A stretch of DNA of 64,000 nt from Hydrogenovibrio halophilus DSM 15072 (GCF_000384235.1 NZ_KB913033.1:1743164-1807163), one strand, 5' to 3'; numbered from the stretch's first letter, positions 34,409-44,626 are shown. Numbers and translations: made by a program. The notes: generated by a model not told the origin, from the letters alone.

Positions 34409-35059
34409 ATGGCAGACCCGTTAACAATTGCCTTGTCCAAAGGCCGCATCTACAAAGACACCTTGCCGTTGCTGGAAGCCGCTGGCATCCGCCCGGCCGA
34501 GGACCCGGCCAAATCCCGAAAGCTGATCATTCCGACCAACCATGACCACATCCGACTGCTGATCGTGCGGGCCACGGATGCGCCGACCTATGTCGCGCAT
34601 GGTGCTGCCGACCTGGGGGTGGCCGGCAAGGATGTGTTGATGGAAGCGCCCAGCGACAACATCAACGAATTGTTGGACCTGAAGATTGCGACCTGCCGAT
34701 TGATGGTGGCCGGGCCCAAAACGCCCAAGCCCACCGGGCATCGCCTGAAAATCGCCACCAAATACATTCAGTCGGCCACCGCCTACTACGCCCAGAAAGG
34801 CGAACAGGTGGATTTGATTAAGTTGTACGGGTCCATGGAAATCGCTCCGCTGATCGATCTGGCCGACAAGATTGTGGATCTGGTGGACACAGGCAATACG
34901 CTTAAGGCCAATAATCTGATGCCGGAGGAGCACATCGCCGACATCAGTTCGCGGCTGATTGTGAACGAGCATGCCTACAAAACCAAATTTGCTCAGATTG
35001 ATGCCATTGTCAAACAGTTCAAAGCGGCTGTGGACGCAACGGCCTCCCAATCAACCTAA
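34409..35059 (+). CDS. hisG: ATP phosphoribosyltransferase catalytic subunit, short form
   Basis: A 216-residue HisG that condenses ATP with PRPP in the first histidine step. [21 protein letters not shown] and the PRPP-loop region [13 protein letters not shown] are clear. It lacks the C-terminal ACT-like regulatory domain of the 300-residue form, so it should need HisZ, which is not in the window. Followed closely by hisD. Confidence 0.95.
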   Translation: MADPLTIALSKGRIYKDTLPLLEAAGIRPAEDPAKSRKLIIPTNHDHIRLLIVRATDAPTYVAHGAADLGVAGKDVLMEAPSDNINELLDLKIATCRLMVAGPKTPKPTGHRLKIATKYIQSATAYYAQKGEQVDLIKLYGSMEIAPLIDLADKIVDLVDTGNTLKANNLMPEEHIADISSRLIVNEHAYKTKFAQIDAIVKQFKAAVDATASQST

Positions 35060-35076
35060 CAGTGAGTCGACTTATT

Positions 35077-36375
35077 ATGTTGAAGATTGAAACCTTATTT
35101 GCCAATGCCTCGGATTTTTATACCAAACTTGACCGGCTTCTGGCTTGGGAAGGCGTCTCAGATACCTCTGTCAATGAGGTGGTGCGCGGTGTGCTCAAGG
35201 CCGTGCGCGAACAGGGCGACCAGGCTTTGTTGCACTACACCGAGAAATTTGATCGTCTGACGCTGAAAGACGCGGCCGAGTTGGAAATTCCGGCCTCGGA
35301 AATGCATGCGGCCCTGGCACGTATTCCTGCCAAGCAGCGTGAAGCGCTGGAGTTTTCCGCCCAGCGGGTGCGTCAATACCATGAGCGGCAGGTCAGTGAA
35401 TCCTGGTCTTACACCGAAGCGGACGGCACTTTGCTGGGCCAGCAGGTCACGCCTTTGGACAAGGTTGGGTTGTATGTGCCGGGCGGCAAGGCAGCTTACC
35501 CGTCTTCCGTGGTGATGAACGCGGTGCCGGCCAAAGTGGCGGGCGTGGAGCAGTTGATTATGGTGGTGCCGACCCCGGATGGGGAAGTCAATGACATGGT
35601 ACTGGCCGCCGCTGCCATCTGCGACGTGGATCGGGTGTTTACCCTAGGCGGTGCCCAGGCCGTGGCCGCGCTGGCGTATGGCACCGAAACCGTACCACCG
35701 GTCGACAAAATCGTGGGGCCGGGCAATATTTTCGTGGCCACAGCCAAGCGCGAAGTCTTTGGCACGGTGGGCATTGACATGATTGCCGGGCCGTCCGAGA
35801 TTCTGGTGTATTGCGATGGTCAGACCGATCCGGACTGGATCGCCATGGATCTGTTCTCACAGGCCGAGCACGACGAAGACGCGCAATCGATTCTGGTCAC
35901 GCCGGACGCCGAGTTTGCCAAACAGGTCGAACAGAGCCTCAATAAGCTGATTGATCAGATGCCGCGTGAAGCGATCATTCGCAAGGCGCTGGAAACCCGG
36001 GGCGCCATCATTGTGGTTGAAAACGAAACGCAGGGCTGTGACGTGATCAATCACGTGGCGCCGGAGCATTTGGAGTTGTCGGTGGCGGACCCTCAGGCCA
36101 TGCTGCCCAGCATTCGTCATGCGGGGGCCATCTTTATGGGCCGTTACACCGCCGAAGCGCTGGGCGATTACTGTGCCGGGCCCAATCACGTGTTGCCGAC
36201 GTCCCGCACCGCGCGTTTTTCATCCCCGCTGGGCGTGTACGATTTTCAGAAACGTTCCAGTCTGATCATGTGTTCGCCCGAAGGCAGTCGGATGCTGGGC
36301 GAATACGCGGCCGAACTGGCGGACGGCGAAGGTTTGCAGGCGCATGCCCAGTCCGCACGGTATCGCTTGAAATAA
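35077..36375 (+). CDS. hisD: Histidinol dehydrogenase
   Basis: A 432-residue Zn/NAD enzyme for the last two oxidations of histidine synthesis. [57 protein letters not shown] and [18 protein letters not shown] are the family signatures. The ATG at 35077 fits the usual N-terminus; a GTG five codons earlier is possible. Confidence 0.96.
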   Translation: MLKIETLFANASDFYTKLDRLLAWEGVSDTSVNEVVRGVLKAVREQGDQALLHYTEKFDRLTLKDAAELEIPASEMHAALARIPAKQREALEFSAQRVRQYHERQVSESWSYTEADGTLLGQQVTPLDKVGLYVPGGKAAYPSSVVMNAVPAKVAGVEQLIMVVPTPDGEVNDMVLAAAAICDVDRVFTLGGAQAVAALAYGTETVPPVDKIVGPGNIFVATAKREVFGTVGIDMIAGPSEILVYCDGQTDPDWIAMDLFSQAEHDEDAQSILVTPDAEFAKQVEQSLNKLIDQMPREAIIRKALETRGAIIVVENETQGCDVINHVAPEHLELSVADPQAMLPSIRHAGAIFMGRYTAEALGDYCAGPNHVLPTSRTARFSSPLGVYDFQKRSSLIMCSPEGSRMLGEYAAELADGEGLQAHAQSARYRLK

Positions 36376-36398
36376 TCGCATCGTCCGGTCTGTTTTTT

Positions 36399-36410
36399 AC
36401 CAGGCCTGGT
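36399..36410. repeat. Iterated palindrome copy 10 (hisD-nif3 gap)
   Basis: Exact ACCAGGCCTGGT after TTTTTT, 24 bases past the hisD stop. Confidence 0.95.
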
Positions 36411-36440
36411 GATTTCCGAACCCAACCGAAAGGAGGGAAC

Positions 36441-37181
36441 ATGGACATTCAAGCGCTGGAAACCTATCTGAACAACTACCTGTCAGTGGCCGAGTTCACC
36501 GACTATGCGCCCAACGGGCTGCAGGTGGAAGGGCGACGCACCGTCCAGACGGTGATCACCGGGGTCACGGCCTGTCAGGCGCTGGTGGATGAAGCCATTG
36601 CCCGCAAGGCGGATGCGATTCTGGTGCATCACGGTTACTTCTGGAAAAACGAACCGCAAACCATTGTGGGGATGAAACGGCGTCGGATAGCCAGTCTGTT
36701 GCAGCATGACATCAATCTTCTGGGCTATCACCTGCCGCTGGATGCGCATCCGGAAGTGGGCAACAACGCCTGCCTGGGAACCCTGTGGGGCCTGAAGGAT
36801 GTGACGCCACAGCCGGGGTTGCTGCGTCTGGGCAAGTTGCCGCAGCCCGTGTCCATGGATGACTGGGTGTTGGAAGTTGAGCGCAGTCTGCAGCGCCCGC
36901 CGCTGCATCTGCCTGGCGGGCCGGAACAGGTGGAAACCATCGCCTGGTGCAGCGGCGGGGCACAGGGAATGATTCAGCAGGCCATTGACTGGGGCGCCGA
37001 TGTGTTCATCAGTGGTGAAGTGTCAGAGCAGACCACCCATCAGGCAAAAGAAAGCGGGATTCATTATCTGGCGGCCGGACACCATGCCACTGAAACCCTT
37101 GGGGTCAAGGCACTGGGCAAGCACCTGGCGGACAAGTTCGGTCTGGATGTGACGTTTGTCGACATCCCCAATCCGGTTTGA
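36441..37181 (+). CDS. Nif3-like dinuclear metal-centre protein
   Basis: A 246-residue NIF3/YbgI family protein, which forms hexameric toroids binding two metals. Metal-ligand segments visible: LVHHGYFWK, YHLPLDAHPEVGNN and AGHHATETLGV. AGGAGG precedes the ATG. Biochemical role unsettled; roles in GTP cyclohydrolase-like chemistry or metal handling have been suggested. Confidence 0.92.
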   Translation: MDIQALETYLNNYLSVAEFTDYAPNGLQVEGRRTVQTVITGVTACQALVDEAIARKADAILVHHGYFWKNEPQTIVGMKRRRIASLLQHDINLLGYHLPLDAHPEVGNNACLGTLWGLKDVTPQPGLLRLGKLPQPVSMDDWVLEVERSLQRPPLHLPGGPEQVETIAWCSGGAQGMIQQAIDWGADVFISGEVSEQTTHQAKESGIHYLAAGHHATETLGVKALGKHLADKFGLDVTFVDIPNPV

Positions 37182-37197
37182 GAAGTTTTATTTATGC

Positions 37198-37226
37198 TTG
37201 ACATTAATTTTGTTTATAAATAAATT
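37198..37226 (+). promoter_or_regulatory. Promoter of petABC
   Basis: Consensus -35 TTGACA (37198-37203), 17-base spacer and TAAATT (37221-37226) in an unusually AT-rich stretch. A second -10-like TAGAAT lies at 37274-37279. Confidence 0.5.
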
Positions 37227-37387
37227 TTTTTAGGGCATAAATAGATATTTATGTAGGGCCGAATGGCCTTTGATAGAATCAGAAGTCTTGTATCAGGCTT
37301 CCTGGCTCCGCTTTTTGTTGCCAGGCAGTGAACGTAATCTATGCATCAAGCGACTGCGGATGCGATTCGGTTAAAGAGGAAAGCTCG

Positions 37388-38002
37388 ATGTCGTCAAACC
37401 ATGACCAACCACAGACTTCGATGACACGCCGGAAGGTGCTGACCGCAGCCACCGGTGTGCTTGGGGCCACAGGGGCGACTTTTGCCGCGGTGCCATTTGT
37501 TAGCTCGTGGCAACCCAGTGAAAAAGCGCGTGCCGCGGGTGCCCCGGTCGAATTGAATATCAGCAAAATGCAGCCCGGTCAGATGCTGACGGTTTCCTGG
37601 CGGGGCAAGCCCGTCTGGGTCGTCAGACGGACGCCGGAAATGATCGATCGACTGGATGATTTGGCCGATCGTTTGCGTGACCCGGATTCGCTGGTGTCCG
37701 AGCAGCCGGAATACTGCCAGAATCCCACCCGCTCACTGAAGCAGGAATACCTGGTTGTGGTCGGTGTCTGTACGCATTTGGGCTGTGCCCCGCTTTATCG
37801 TCCCGCAGTGGACTCGCCGGACATGGCAAAAAACTGGCAGGGCGGATTTTTCTGTCCCTGCCATGGTTCCAGTTTTGATCTGGCCGGGCGCGTCTACCAG
37901 GGCGTGCCGGCACCGACCAATCTGGTAGTTCCCCCTTACCATTTCAAAAGTGACCAGGTCGTTCGCATCGGTGAAGACCCTGAACAAGGAGGTGTGGCCT
38001 GA
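37388..38002 (+). CDS. petA: bc1 complex Rieske iron-sulfur subunit
   Basis: A 204-residue protein with a twin-Arg type N-terminus (MTRRKVLTAATGVLGATG) acting as export signal and anchor. The 2Fe-2S ligands are in CTHLGCAP and CPCHGSSFD. It takes electrons from ubiquinol and passes them to cytochrome c1. AGAGGAAA precedes the ATG. First of petABC; its stop overlaps the petB start. Confidence 0.97.
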   Translation: MSSNHDQPQTSMTRRKVLTAATGVLGATGATFAAVPFVSSWQPSEKARAAGAPVELNISKMQPGQMLTVSWRGKPVWVVRRTPEMIDRLDDLADRLRDPDSLVSEQPEYCQNPTRSLKQEYLVVVGVCTHLGCAPLYRPAVDSPDMAKNWQGGFFCPCHGSSFDLAGRVYQGVPAPTNLVVPPYHFKSDQVVRIGEDPEQGGVA

Positions 38003-39234
38003 TGGCGTCGACACAGGACAAAAAGACCAACTCATTGCTGGCCTGGCTGGACGCTCGTTATCCGCTGGTCAGCACCTGGAATGAGCATGTGGCGGAGTAT
38101 TACGCGCCCAAAAACTTCAATTTCTGGTATTTCTTTGGTTCACTGGCCCTGCTGGTGCTGGTCAATCAGTTTGTCACCGGCATCTGGCTGACCATGAGCT
38201 ACAAGCCCAGCGCTGCGGAAGCGTTCAGTTCCGTGGAATACATCATGCGTGATGTGGAATGGGGCTGGCTGATTCGCTACATGCATTCGACTGGCGCTTC
38301 GGCCTTTTTTATTGTCGTGTATCTACACATGACCCGCGCCTTGTTGTATGGGTCATACAAGGAGCCGCGTGAACTGGTGTGGCTGCTGGGCATGCTGATC
38401 TTTGTGGTGCTGATGGCCGAAGCCTTTATGGGCTATATGCTGCCTTGGGGCCAGATGTCTTACTGGGGAGCACAGGTCATTATTTCCCTGTTCGGTGCCA
38501 TCCCTGTGGTCGGTCCGGACCTGGCGACCTGGATTCGGGGTGACTTTATTATCTCGGACGCCACGCTGAACCGGTTTTTTGCCCTGCATGTGATTGCATT
38601 GCCACTGGTGTTGCTGATTCTGGTGTTCATGCACATTGTGGCACTGCACAAGGTCGGGTCCAATAACCCGGACGGTGTCGAGATCAAAAAGCTCAAAAAC
38701 GCCCAGGGCCTGCCCAAAGACGGCATTCCGTTCCATCCGTACTACACGGTAAAAGACTCTTTCGGGGCGGCGGTGTTCATGCTCTTTTTCGCATTCGTCG
38801 TCTTTTATATGCCCACGGGTGGCGGTTTCTTTATCGAACCGCCGAACTTCGAACCGGCCAATCCGCTGAAAACGCCTGACCACATTGCACCGGTCTGGTA
38901 TTTCACACCTTTCTATGCGGTGCTGCGGGCCATTCCGGACAAGTTCCTCGGGGTGATGGCGATGGGTGCGGCGATTGCCGTGCTGTTTGCGATGCCATGG
39001 CTGGACCGTTGTAAAGTGCGTTCGATCCGCTATCGCGGGCTGTCCTACAAGGTCCTGCTGACGGTGTTCATCATCAGTTTTGTGGTGCTGGGCTGGTTGG
39101 GCACGCAGCCTTCCACGCCGGAACTGACCAAATTGGCGCGCATCTTTACCGCGACCTATTTCCTGTTCTTTATCATATTGCCGTTTACGTCGGCCAATGA
39201 GAAAACCAAGCCGGTTCCAGAGAGGGTGAGATAG
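38002..39234 (+). CDS. petB: bc1 complex cytochrome b
   Basis: A 410-residue membrane subunit with eight helices. Heme ligands are the His pairs in MHSTGASAFFIVVYLH and ALHVIALPLVLLILVFMH. The Qo-site motif reads PVWY (APVWYFTPFYAVL) rather than PEWY, a variant found in beta- and gammaproteobacteria. Full length, fused b-type, no split. Confidence 0.97.
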   Translation: MASTQDKKTNSLLAWLDARYPLVSTWNEHVAEYYAPKNFNFWYFFGSLALLVLVNQFVTGIWLTMSYKPSAAEAFSSVEYIMRDVEWGWLIRYMHSTGASAFFIVVYLHMTRALLYGSYKEPRELVWLLGMLIFVVLMAEAFMGYMLPWGQMSYWGAQVIISLFGAIPVVGPDLATWIRGDFIISDATLNRFFALHVIALPLVLLILVFMHIVALHKVGSNNPDGVEIKKLKNAQGLPKDGIPFHPYYTVKDSFGAAVFMLFFAFVVFYMPTGGGFFIEPPNFEPANPLKTPDHIAPVWYFTPFYAVLRAIPDKFLGVMAMGAAIAVLFAMPWLDRCKVRSIRYRGLSYKVLLTVFIISFVVLGWLGTQPSTPELTKLARIFTATYFLFFIILPFTSANEKTKPVPERVR

Positions 39235-39891
39235 ATGAAAGTATTGCAATGGTTGACGATTTGCGTCCTGCTGGTGCCTTTGTCGCTGCGAGCGGCGGGG
39301 CCGTCTCTGCCACTGGAATCGGCCAATAACGATCTCCAGGATCTGGATTCGCTCAAACGCGGGGCAGAGTTATTCGCCGACAAATGTCTGGCGTGTCATT
39401 CAATCAAATATATGCGCTATAACCGCATTGCGGCCGACCTTGGTTGGAGCAACGAAGAAGTGGTCGAGGTCATGAGTTATGGTCAGGATCGGGCCGTGGA
39501 CGATGTGATGACCCGGATGCCGGAAGGCGTGGCCATGAACGTGTTTGGCACCAAGATGCCGGACCTGTCATTGATGGCGCGTCTCAAAGGCACCGATTAC
39601 ATTTACAGCTTTCTGCGCGGTTACGAGTACGATCCGGAAACCGAAAGCTGGGACAATCGTCTGTTGAAAGGCACGGTGATGCCGCATGTGCTGGAAAGCA
39701 TGGAACGCCACAGCACCGAAGAGTCCTACGCCCAGGCCGCCCGCGACATCAGTAACTTCCTGGAATACGCAGGCGAACCCGCCAAGCTGCAACGTTGGGA
39801 TCTGGGTTGGAAAGTGATGCTGTTTCTGCTGTTGCTGATCATTGTGACCTATCTGCTCAAAAAAGAGTACTGGCGCGACATCAAGCACTGA
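39235..39891 (+). CDS. petC: bc1 complex cytochrome c1
   Basis: A 218-residue cytochrome with signal peptide (about 1-20), heme motif CLACHSIKYMRYNR, GTKMPDLSLMAR carrying the likely Met ligand, and a C-terminal anchor helix (VMLFLLLLIIVTYLL). It starts one base after petB and is followed by a terminator, closing the operon. Confidence 0.96.
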   Translation: MKVLQWLTICVLLVPLSLRAAGPSLPLESANNDLQDLDSLKRGAELFADKCLACHSIKYMRYNRIAADLGWSNEEVVEVMSYGQDRAVDDVMTRMPEGVAMNVFGTKMPDLSLMARLKGTDYIYSFLRGYEYDPETESWDNRLLKGTVMPHVLESMERHSTEESYAQAARDISNFLEYAGEPAKLQRWDLGWKVMLFLLLLIIVTYLLKKEYWRDIKH

Positions 39892-39906
39892 ACCGCTGCT
39901 TTCTGA

Positions 39907-39928
39907 AACCCGCTTCGGCGGGTTTTTT
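39907..39928 (+). terminator. Terminator of petABC
   Basis: AACCCGC-TTCG-GCGGGTT then TTTT; a UUCG tetraloop hairpin. Confidence 0.93.
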
Positions 39929-39961
39929 CGTTGGGGCCAAATCTCTCGGGAGAACCAACGC

Positions 39962-41332
39962 ATGGCCAAAAAAATCAAAACCGCTTATGTTTGCACCGAT
40001 TGTGGGGCCGATTTTGCCCAGTGGCAGGGGCAATGCACCGCCTGTGGTCAATGGAATACCCTGAAAGAGGTGAAGTTGGGGGCCGGTCGTTCCGGGGCTT
40101 CGTCAAGCGGCGGCGGTGGTTACACCGGCCTGACTTCGCAGACAGTGCAGATCATGGATCAGGTGGATTTGTCCGAAGTGCCACGCATGGACGCGGGCAT
40201 TCAGGAACTCAATCGGGTGCTGGGCGGCGGCATGGTTCCGGGGTCGGTGGTGTTGGTCGGCGGCGATCCGGGGGTCGGCAAATCGTCGCTTTTGCTGCAG
40301 GTTTCCTGTGGCTTCAGTGCCAGGCAAAAGGTGCTGTATGTCACGGGCGAGGAATCGCTGCAACAGGTGGCCATGCGTGCCAGACGCATGCAGCTACCGG
40401 ATGACGCCTTGCGGCTGCTCACCGAAACCGATGTGGAGGCCATCACCCAGGCAGCGGCGGCAGAAAAACCGGCGATGATGGTGATCGATTCGATACAGAC
40501 CATGCAGCTGGCCGAGGTCAATTCCGCTGCGGGCGGCGTGTCTCAGGTCCGTGAGTCCGCCGCTTTTCTGACCCGCTTTGCCAAACAGAACAATATCATG
40601 ATTTTTCTGGTCGGGCATGTGACCAAGTCGGGAGAGGTGGCGGGGCCGCGTGTGCTCGAGCACATTGTCGATGCGGTGCTGTTTCTGGAAGGGCAGTCCG
40701 ACAGCCGTTTCCGGACGCTGCGTGCCATGAAAAACCGCTTTGGCGCGGTCAATGAGTTGGGCGTGTTTGCCATGACCGACAAGGGCATGAAGCAGATCAA
40801 AAACCCGTCGGCCATTTTTCTGTCGCGCGGTGACGAAGCCGCCCCCGGCTCGGTGGTGATGGTGATCTGGGAGGGCTCGCGTCCGCTACTGGTCGAATTG
40901 CAGGCGCTGGTGGACGACTCGCCCTTTGGCGCGCCTCGTCGGGTCACAGTGGGGCTGGACGGCAATCGGCTGGCGATGCTGTTGGCGGTGTTGCATCGGC
41001 ATGCCGGGGTGCAGGCCGGTGATCAGGATGTTTATGCCAATGTGGTCGGCGGGGTCAAGGTCACCGAAACCAGTGCCGATCTGGCGTTGCTGTTGGCCAT
41101 TGTGTCCAGTCTGAAAAATCAGGTGCTGCCGCAATCTTTGATCGTGTTTGGCGAGGTGGGGCTGTCGGGCGAGATCCGTCCGGTCAACAGCGGGCAGGAG
41201 CGTCTGCAGGAAGCGGCCAAGCACGGGTTTACCCAGGCGATTGTGCCGCAGGCGAATGTGCCCAAAGGCGGCATTGCCGGTATGACCATTCACGGTGTGA
41301 CCACCTTGCAGGAAGCTTTGAGCCGGATTTGA
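39962..41332 (+). CDS. radA: DNA repair protein RadA/Sms
   Basis: A 456-residue recombination helicase. N-terminal zinc motif CTDCGADFAQWQGQCTACG, Walker A GDPGVGKSSLLLQ, the diagnostic KNRFG motif in RAMKNRFGAVNELGVF, and a C-terminal Lon-like P domain. It processes branched recombination intermediates, and in other bacteria aids natural transformation. Its stop TGA is formed by the flank of a palindrome copy. Confidence 0.97.
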   Translation: MAKKIKTAYVCTDCGADFAQWQGQCTACGQWNTLKEVKLGAGRSGASSSGGGGYTGLTSQTVQIMDQVDLSEVPRMDAGIQELNRVLGGGMVPGSVVLVGGDPGVGKSSLLLQVSCGFSARQKVLYVTGEESLQQVAMRARRMQLPDDALRLLTETDVEAITQAAAAEKPAMMVIDSIQTMQLAEVNSAAGGVSQVRESAAFLTRFAKQNNIMIFLVGHVTKSGEVAGPRVLEHIVDAVLFLEGQSDSRFRTLRAMKNRFGAVNELGVFAMTDKGMKQIKNPSAIFLSRGDEAAPGSVVMVIWEGSRPLLVELQALVDDSPFGAPRRVTVGLDGNRLAMLLAVLHRHAGVQAGDQDVYANVVGGVKVTETSADLALLLAIVSSLKNQVLPQSLIVFGEVGLSGEIRPVNSGQERLQEAAKHGFTQAIVPQANVPKGGIAGMTIHGVTTLQEALSRI

Positions 41333-41343
41333 CCAGGCCTGGT
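41332..41343. repeat. Iterated palindrome copy 11 (over radA stop)
   Basis: Exact ACCAGGCCTGGT; the preceding TG with its first A is the radA stop codon (41330-41332). Confidence 0.95.
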
Positions 41344-41392
41344 TAAAACGCCTGTTTCTTTTGCTTGTGTGTTTGCCTTGGCAAAGGCGGGT

Positions 41393-42202
41393 TTATTTGA
41401 TCCGGTTGAGCCATGTCTGCCATTGCGAGAACAGTTCGGGAGAGGTGGCGGCCACGGCGGAACGTTTGATCACGCGGGGTTGCATCACGCTGTCATTGTC
41501 CAGGGTGGCGCTTTGGCCTCCGGCCTCGTTGAGAATCAGCCAGCCGGCGGCATAATCCCAGATGTTTTGTGCGCCATGCACATACACTTGGGCGCGACCG
41601 GCCGCAATCCAGCACCAGTCGAGTGCCACCGAGCCAATGCTGCGCTGGGAGGCGTAAGGGGCATTGAGCACCAGTGTCTTTGCCATTTCCGGCGGCAGTC
41701 GCTTGAAGTCCACCAGGCTGATGCAGCGATTCAGTTGCGCATGCGGACTGACGGCATTGAGCGCCCGGCCATTGAGTTCGGCCCCAAGGTCTTTGCGGGC
41801 GGCAAACATCTCATCGCGATCCGGGTCATAGACCAGCCCCAGCACAATGTCCCCCTGAATCACCAATGCCAGCGAAATGCTGTAGACCGGCAGATGACTG
41901 GCAAAGTTGCTGGTGCCGTCTACCGGGTCCAGAATCCAGCAGCCTTTGGGCGCACTGAGGGCTTCGACCTGTTCGGATTCGGTAGACTCTTCGCCCAGAA
42001 ACTGGAATTGCGGCCAGTGCTGTTGCAGAAAATCCTGACAGGCGTTCTGCATGGCGGTGTCGGCTTCGGTCAGCAGGGAACCGTCTTCCTTGCGGGTAAA
42101 ATCCACCTGCTTGAACCGGGTCAGAACTTCGTCCCGGGCGATCTGACGCACACCGTCTTTGAGCGTTTGCCATGGCTGGGTCTGAGCAAAAGGGTGCGTC
42201 AT
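41393..42202 (-). CDS. suhB: Inositol monophosphatase family protein (SuhB-like)
   Basis: A 269-residue phosphatase. Metal-binding motifs EESTE and ILDPVDGTSNFASHLPVY, and the later WDYAAGWLILNEAGG, are those of the IMPase family. In E. coli SuhB also works as a ribosomal RNA antitermination factor. The gene starts four bases after the corC-like stop, so they are cotranscribed. Confidence 0.85.
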   Translation of the reverse strand: MTHPFAQTQPWQTLKDGVRQIARDEVLTRFKQVDFTRKEDGSLLTEADTAMQNACQDFLQQHWPQFQFLGEESTESEQVEALSAPKGCWILDPVDGTSNFASHLPVYSISLALVIQGDIVLGLVYDPDRDEMFAARKDLGAELNGRALNAVSPHAQLNRCISLVDFKRLPPEMAKTLVLNAPYASQRSIGSVALDWCWIAAGRAQVYVHGAQNIWDYAAGWLILNEAGGQSATLDNDSVMQPRVIKRSAVAATSPELFSQWQTWLNRIK

Positions 42203-42206
42203 TTCT

Positions 42207-43484
42207 TCAATCCTCTACCGGAAGTTGCGTCAGTCGGATTTTTTCAATCGCGTGTTTGGAAATTTGAGTGACCTCAAGCACATATTGCTCCAGCCGGATG
42301 CAGGTGCCGACAGGCGGAATGGTTTCCAGTTCTTCCTGAATGAGGCCGTTCAGGGTTTTGGGCCCATCGGTCGGCAGGGTGAAATGGTAGGTTTTGTTGA
42401 TGTCGCGGATGAATTCCGAGGCGTCCAGCGTCATCGAACCGTCGTGGTTGAGGTGTACCTGTGTAAAGGTTTTGTTCTGCACGTCCGTGCTGAATTTGCC
42501 CACGATTTCTTCGAGCAGGTCGCTTAAAGTCAGCAAGCCCTGCAGGTTGCCGTATTCGTCCACAATCATCGCCATGTGACGTTTCTGCTGGTTGAAGTTG
42601 GACAGTTGCACATTCAGGGTCGTGGTCTCTGGAATGAAGTAGGCAGGGCGCGTGGCTTTGATGATGTCTTTCAGTGTCAGCTCTTTTTTGGGCAGCAGCG
42701 GCGTGAGCTTGCGCAGATTGACCACACCCAGCAGTTCCTGATCGATGTTGTCGCGATAGACCGGCAGGCGTGAAAACGGCGATTTGATGATGCGTTTGAT
42801 CACGGCATCAATCGGTTCGTTGACATCGACTCCGTAAATGTCCTGTTTGGGAATCATCACGTCTTCCACCGTGATGTTTTCCAGCTGCATGATGCCAGTG
42901 AGCATGGTGCGGTATTGTTTGGGCAGACGACCGGTGGCTTCATTGATCAGGGTTTGAAGTTCTTCATGGCTGAGGGCGTGGTGATCGCTGTTTTCTTTTT
43001 TGACGTTGACCCCGAATACCCGCAGGAAATTGTTGGCAAAAAAGTTGACCAGCCACACTAGTGGCGAGAAAAGCTTGAGCAGCGGGGTGAGTACATAGGC
43101 GGCCGGGTAGGCGATCTTTTCCGGATAAAGTGCGGCCAGGGTTTTGGGGGCGACTTCGGAAAAGATCAGTACCAGCATGGTCAGAATCCCCGCCGCCAGA
43201 GCGATACCGGCTTCGCCGATCAGGCGCATGGCAATGATGGTGGCAATGGACGAGGCAAAAATATTGACGAAGTTGTTGCCGAGCAGAATCACGCCCAGCA
43301 GCTTGTCGGGTGTTTCCAGGAGTTTTTGCGCCTTGAGGGCCCCTTTGTGGCCTTGTTTGGCTTTGTGCTTGAGGCGGTATTTGTTGAGCGCCATCATCCC
43401 GGTCTCGGAACTCGAGAACATCGCGGAGAGCACCAGCATAAGAGCCAGTATGGCAAACAGGGCAGACAGAGGAAGACTATTCAA
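42207..43484 (-). CDS. CNNM/CorC-HlyC family membrane protein
   Basis: A 425-residue protein: DUF21 membrane domain (about 1-190, with FSSSETGMMALNKYRL and LLGNNFVNIFAS), paired CBS domains (about 205-325) with ITVEDVMIPKQDIYGVD, and a C-terminal CorC/HlyC domain. Relatives affect Mg2+/Co2+ efflux. A TATAAT lies in the upstream gap. Same operon as suhB. Confidence 0.92.
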   Translation of the reverse strand: MNSLPLSALFAILALMLVLSAMFSSSETGMMALNKYRLKHKAKQGHKGALKAQKLLETPDKLLGVILLGNNFVNIFASSIATIIAMRLIGEAGIALAAGILTMLVLIFSEVAPKTLAALYPEKIAYPAAYVLTPLLKLFSPLVWLVNFFANNFLRVFGVNVKKENSDHHALSHEELQTLINEATGRLPKQYRTMLTGIMQLENITVEDVMIPKQDIYGVDVNEPIDAVIKRIIKSPFSRLPVYRDNIDQELLGVVNLRKLTPLLPKKELTLKDIIKATRPAYFIPETTTLNVQLSNFNQQKRHMAMIVDEYGNLQGLLTLSDLLEEIVGKFSTDVQNKTFTQVHLNHDGSMTLDASEFIRDINKTYHFTLPTDGPKTLNGLIQEELETIPPVGTCIRLEQYVLEVTQISKHAIEKIRLTQLPVED

Positions 43485-43517
43485 AATGGAACAACGAGGT
43501 TGTGAATGTAGGAGACA

Positions 43518-43523
43518 TTATAG
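43518..43523 (-). promoter_or_regulatory. -10 element upstream of the CNNM gene
   Basis: Consensus TATAAT on the minus strand 34 bases before the start codon; no good -35. Confidence 0.4.
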
Positions 43524-43631
43524 TGCTTCCGGCTCAGTGTGTCAGCCACAAATCCAGCGGAATGTACTGAAAGGCACAGGAACCCATGGGAACTCCGCGC
43601 ATCGGATGTTTTGTCATCAGGCATGAGGCGT

Positions 43632-44447
43632 TCAGGTGCTGGGCAGGGCGCCCAGCGACTGCAGCACCAGCTGGGTGCCGATGTAGCTGATTACCAGCAG
43701 CACATAGGCCCAGATGGTGTAGGTGGCTGCTTTCTGTCCGCGCCAGCCCATGCGGTAATGCCCGATCAGCAAGATCAGGTACGCCGTCCAGGCCAGGATC
43801 GCAAAAAAGGTTTTGTGGGCCAGGTGCTGGGCGAAAAAGTCCTGCAGAAAGAAGGCGCCGCTGAGCAGCGCAAAACTCAGGAACACAAATCCGAGCAACA
43901 CCAGCTGCATCAGAACCTTTTCCATGACCTGCAGCGGCGGCAGGCTTTTGAACAGGGTGTTGAGCTGGCGTTTCTGAAAACGTTTTTCCTGCAGGGCATA
44001 AAGCACGGCCTGTGCGGTGGCCAGCCCCATGACGCTGTAGGCGATGATGGAAATCAACACGTGGCTGCCCAGTTCGATCGGAAGAGGCATGGTGTCGGTC
44101 TGAAACAGGGGCAGCAGCACCGTGACCGCGCCAATGGGCAGAATGAAAATGCCCAGATTTTCGGTGGGTTTGTTAATGTTGGTCACCAGCAACAGCGCCA
44201 GGGCGACCCAGCTGATCAGGGACAGGCCGATGCTCAGATTGAAGTGGAGCCATTGGCCGTCTGTCAGCAAGGGCGCAAACGACAGAAAATGCATCACCAA
44301 CCCCAGGCAGACCAGCCAGAAAAACCGGTTGCGGCACTCGCATTCGTCTTCGCATTTCAGATCGACGCGAAAGCGTTGCCAGATGGTTTGGGTGGCATAC
44401 AGGTAGAGCAGGCAGGCCATTACGGCCAGCAAACTGGTCAGCGTCAT
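43632..44447 (-). CDS. ypjD: Cytochrome c assembly family membrane protein YpjD
   Basis: A 271-residue inner-membrane protein of the CcsA/YpjD family with about eight helices; the conserved core includes GSHVLISIIAYSVMGLATAQAVLYALQEK, KTFFAILAWTAYLILLIGHY and GWRGQKAATYTIWAY, with His in HVLIS and GHYRMGWRG. It diverges from ffh, the usual arrangement. It may handle heme, but YpjD is not a proven maturation factor. Confidence 0.9.
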   Translation of the reverse strand: MTLTSLLAVMACLLYLYATQTIWQRFRVDLKCEDECECRNRFFWLVCLGLVMHFLSFAPLLTDGQWLHFNLSIGLSLISWVALALLLVTNINKPTENLGIFILPIGAVTVLLPLFQTDTMPLPIELGSHVLISIIAYSVMGLATAQAVLYALQEKRFQKRQLNTLFKSLPPLQVMEKVLMQLVLLGFVFLSFALLSGAFFLQDFFAQHLAHKTFFAILAWTAYLILLIGHYRMGWRGQKAATYTIWAYVLLVISYIGTQLVLQSLGALPST

Positions 44448-44512
44448 GCAAAATCTCCGTTGGATTCCGGGTTGTCAGCGAGTCTCGCATCGCACTTTGA
44501 CAGTGAAACCCG

Positions 44513-44518
44513 TATAAT
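44513..44518 (+). promoter_or_regulatory. -10 element of ffh
   Basis: Consensus TATAAT. A TTGACA at 44497-44502 is only ten bases upstream, too close to be its -35. Confidence 0.4.
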
Positions 44519-44573
44519 AGCGAAAAAATTCCGCAATTGAAATGACCGCGGGCGCAGGTAGGTTTTTAATTTG

Positions 44574-44585
44574 ACCAGGCCTGGT
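44574..44585. repeat. Iterated palindrome copy 12 (before ffh)
   Basis: Exact ACCAGGCCTGGT in a 20-bp perfect palindrome, TTTGACCAGGCCTGGTCAAA, 37 bases ahead of the ffh start. Confidence 0.95.
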
Positions 44586-44626
44586 CAAAAAGCGGGCTTT
44601 CAATGCACAAAAGCACGGGGCAAACC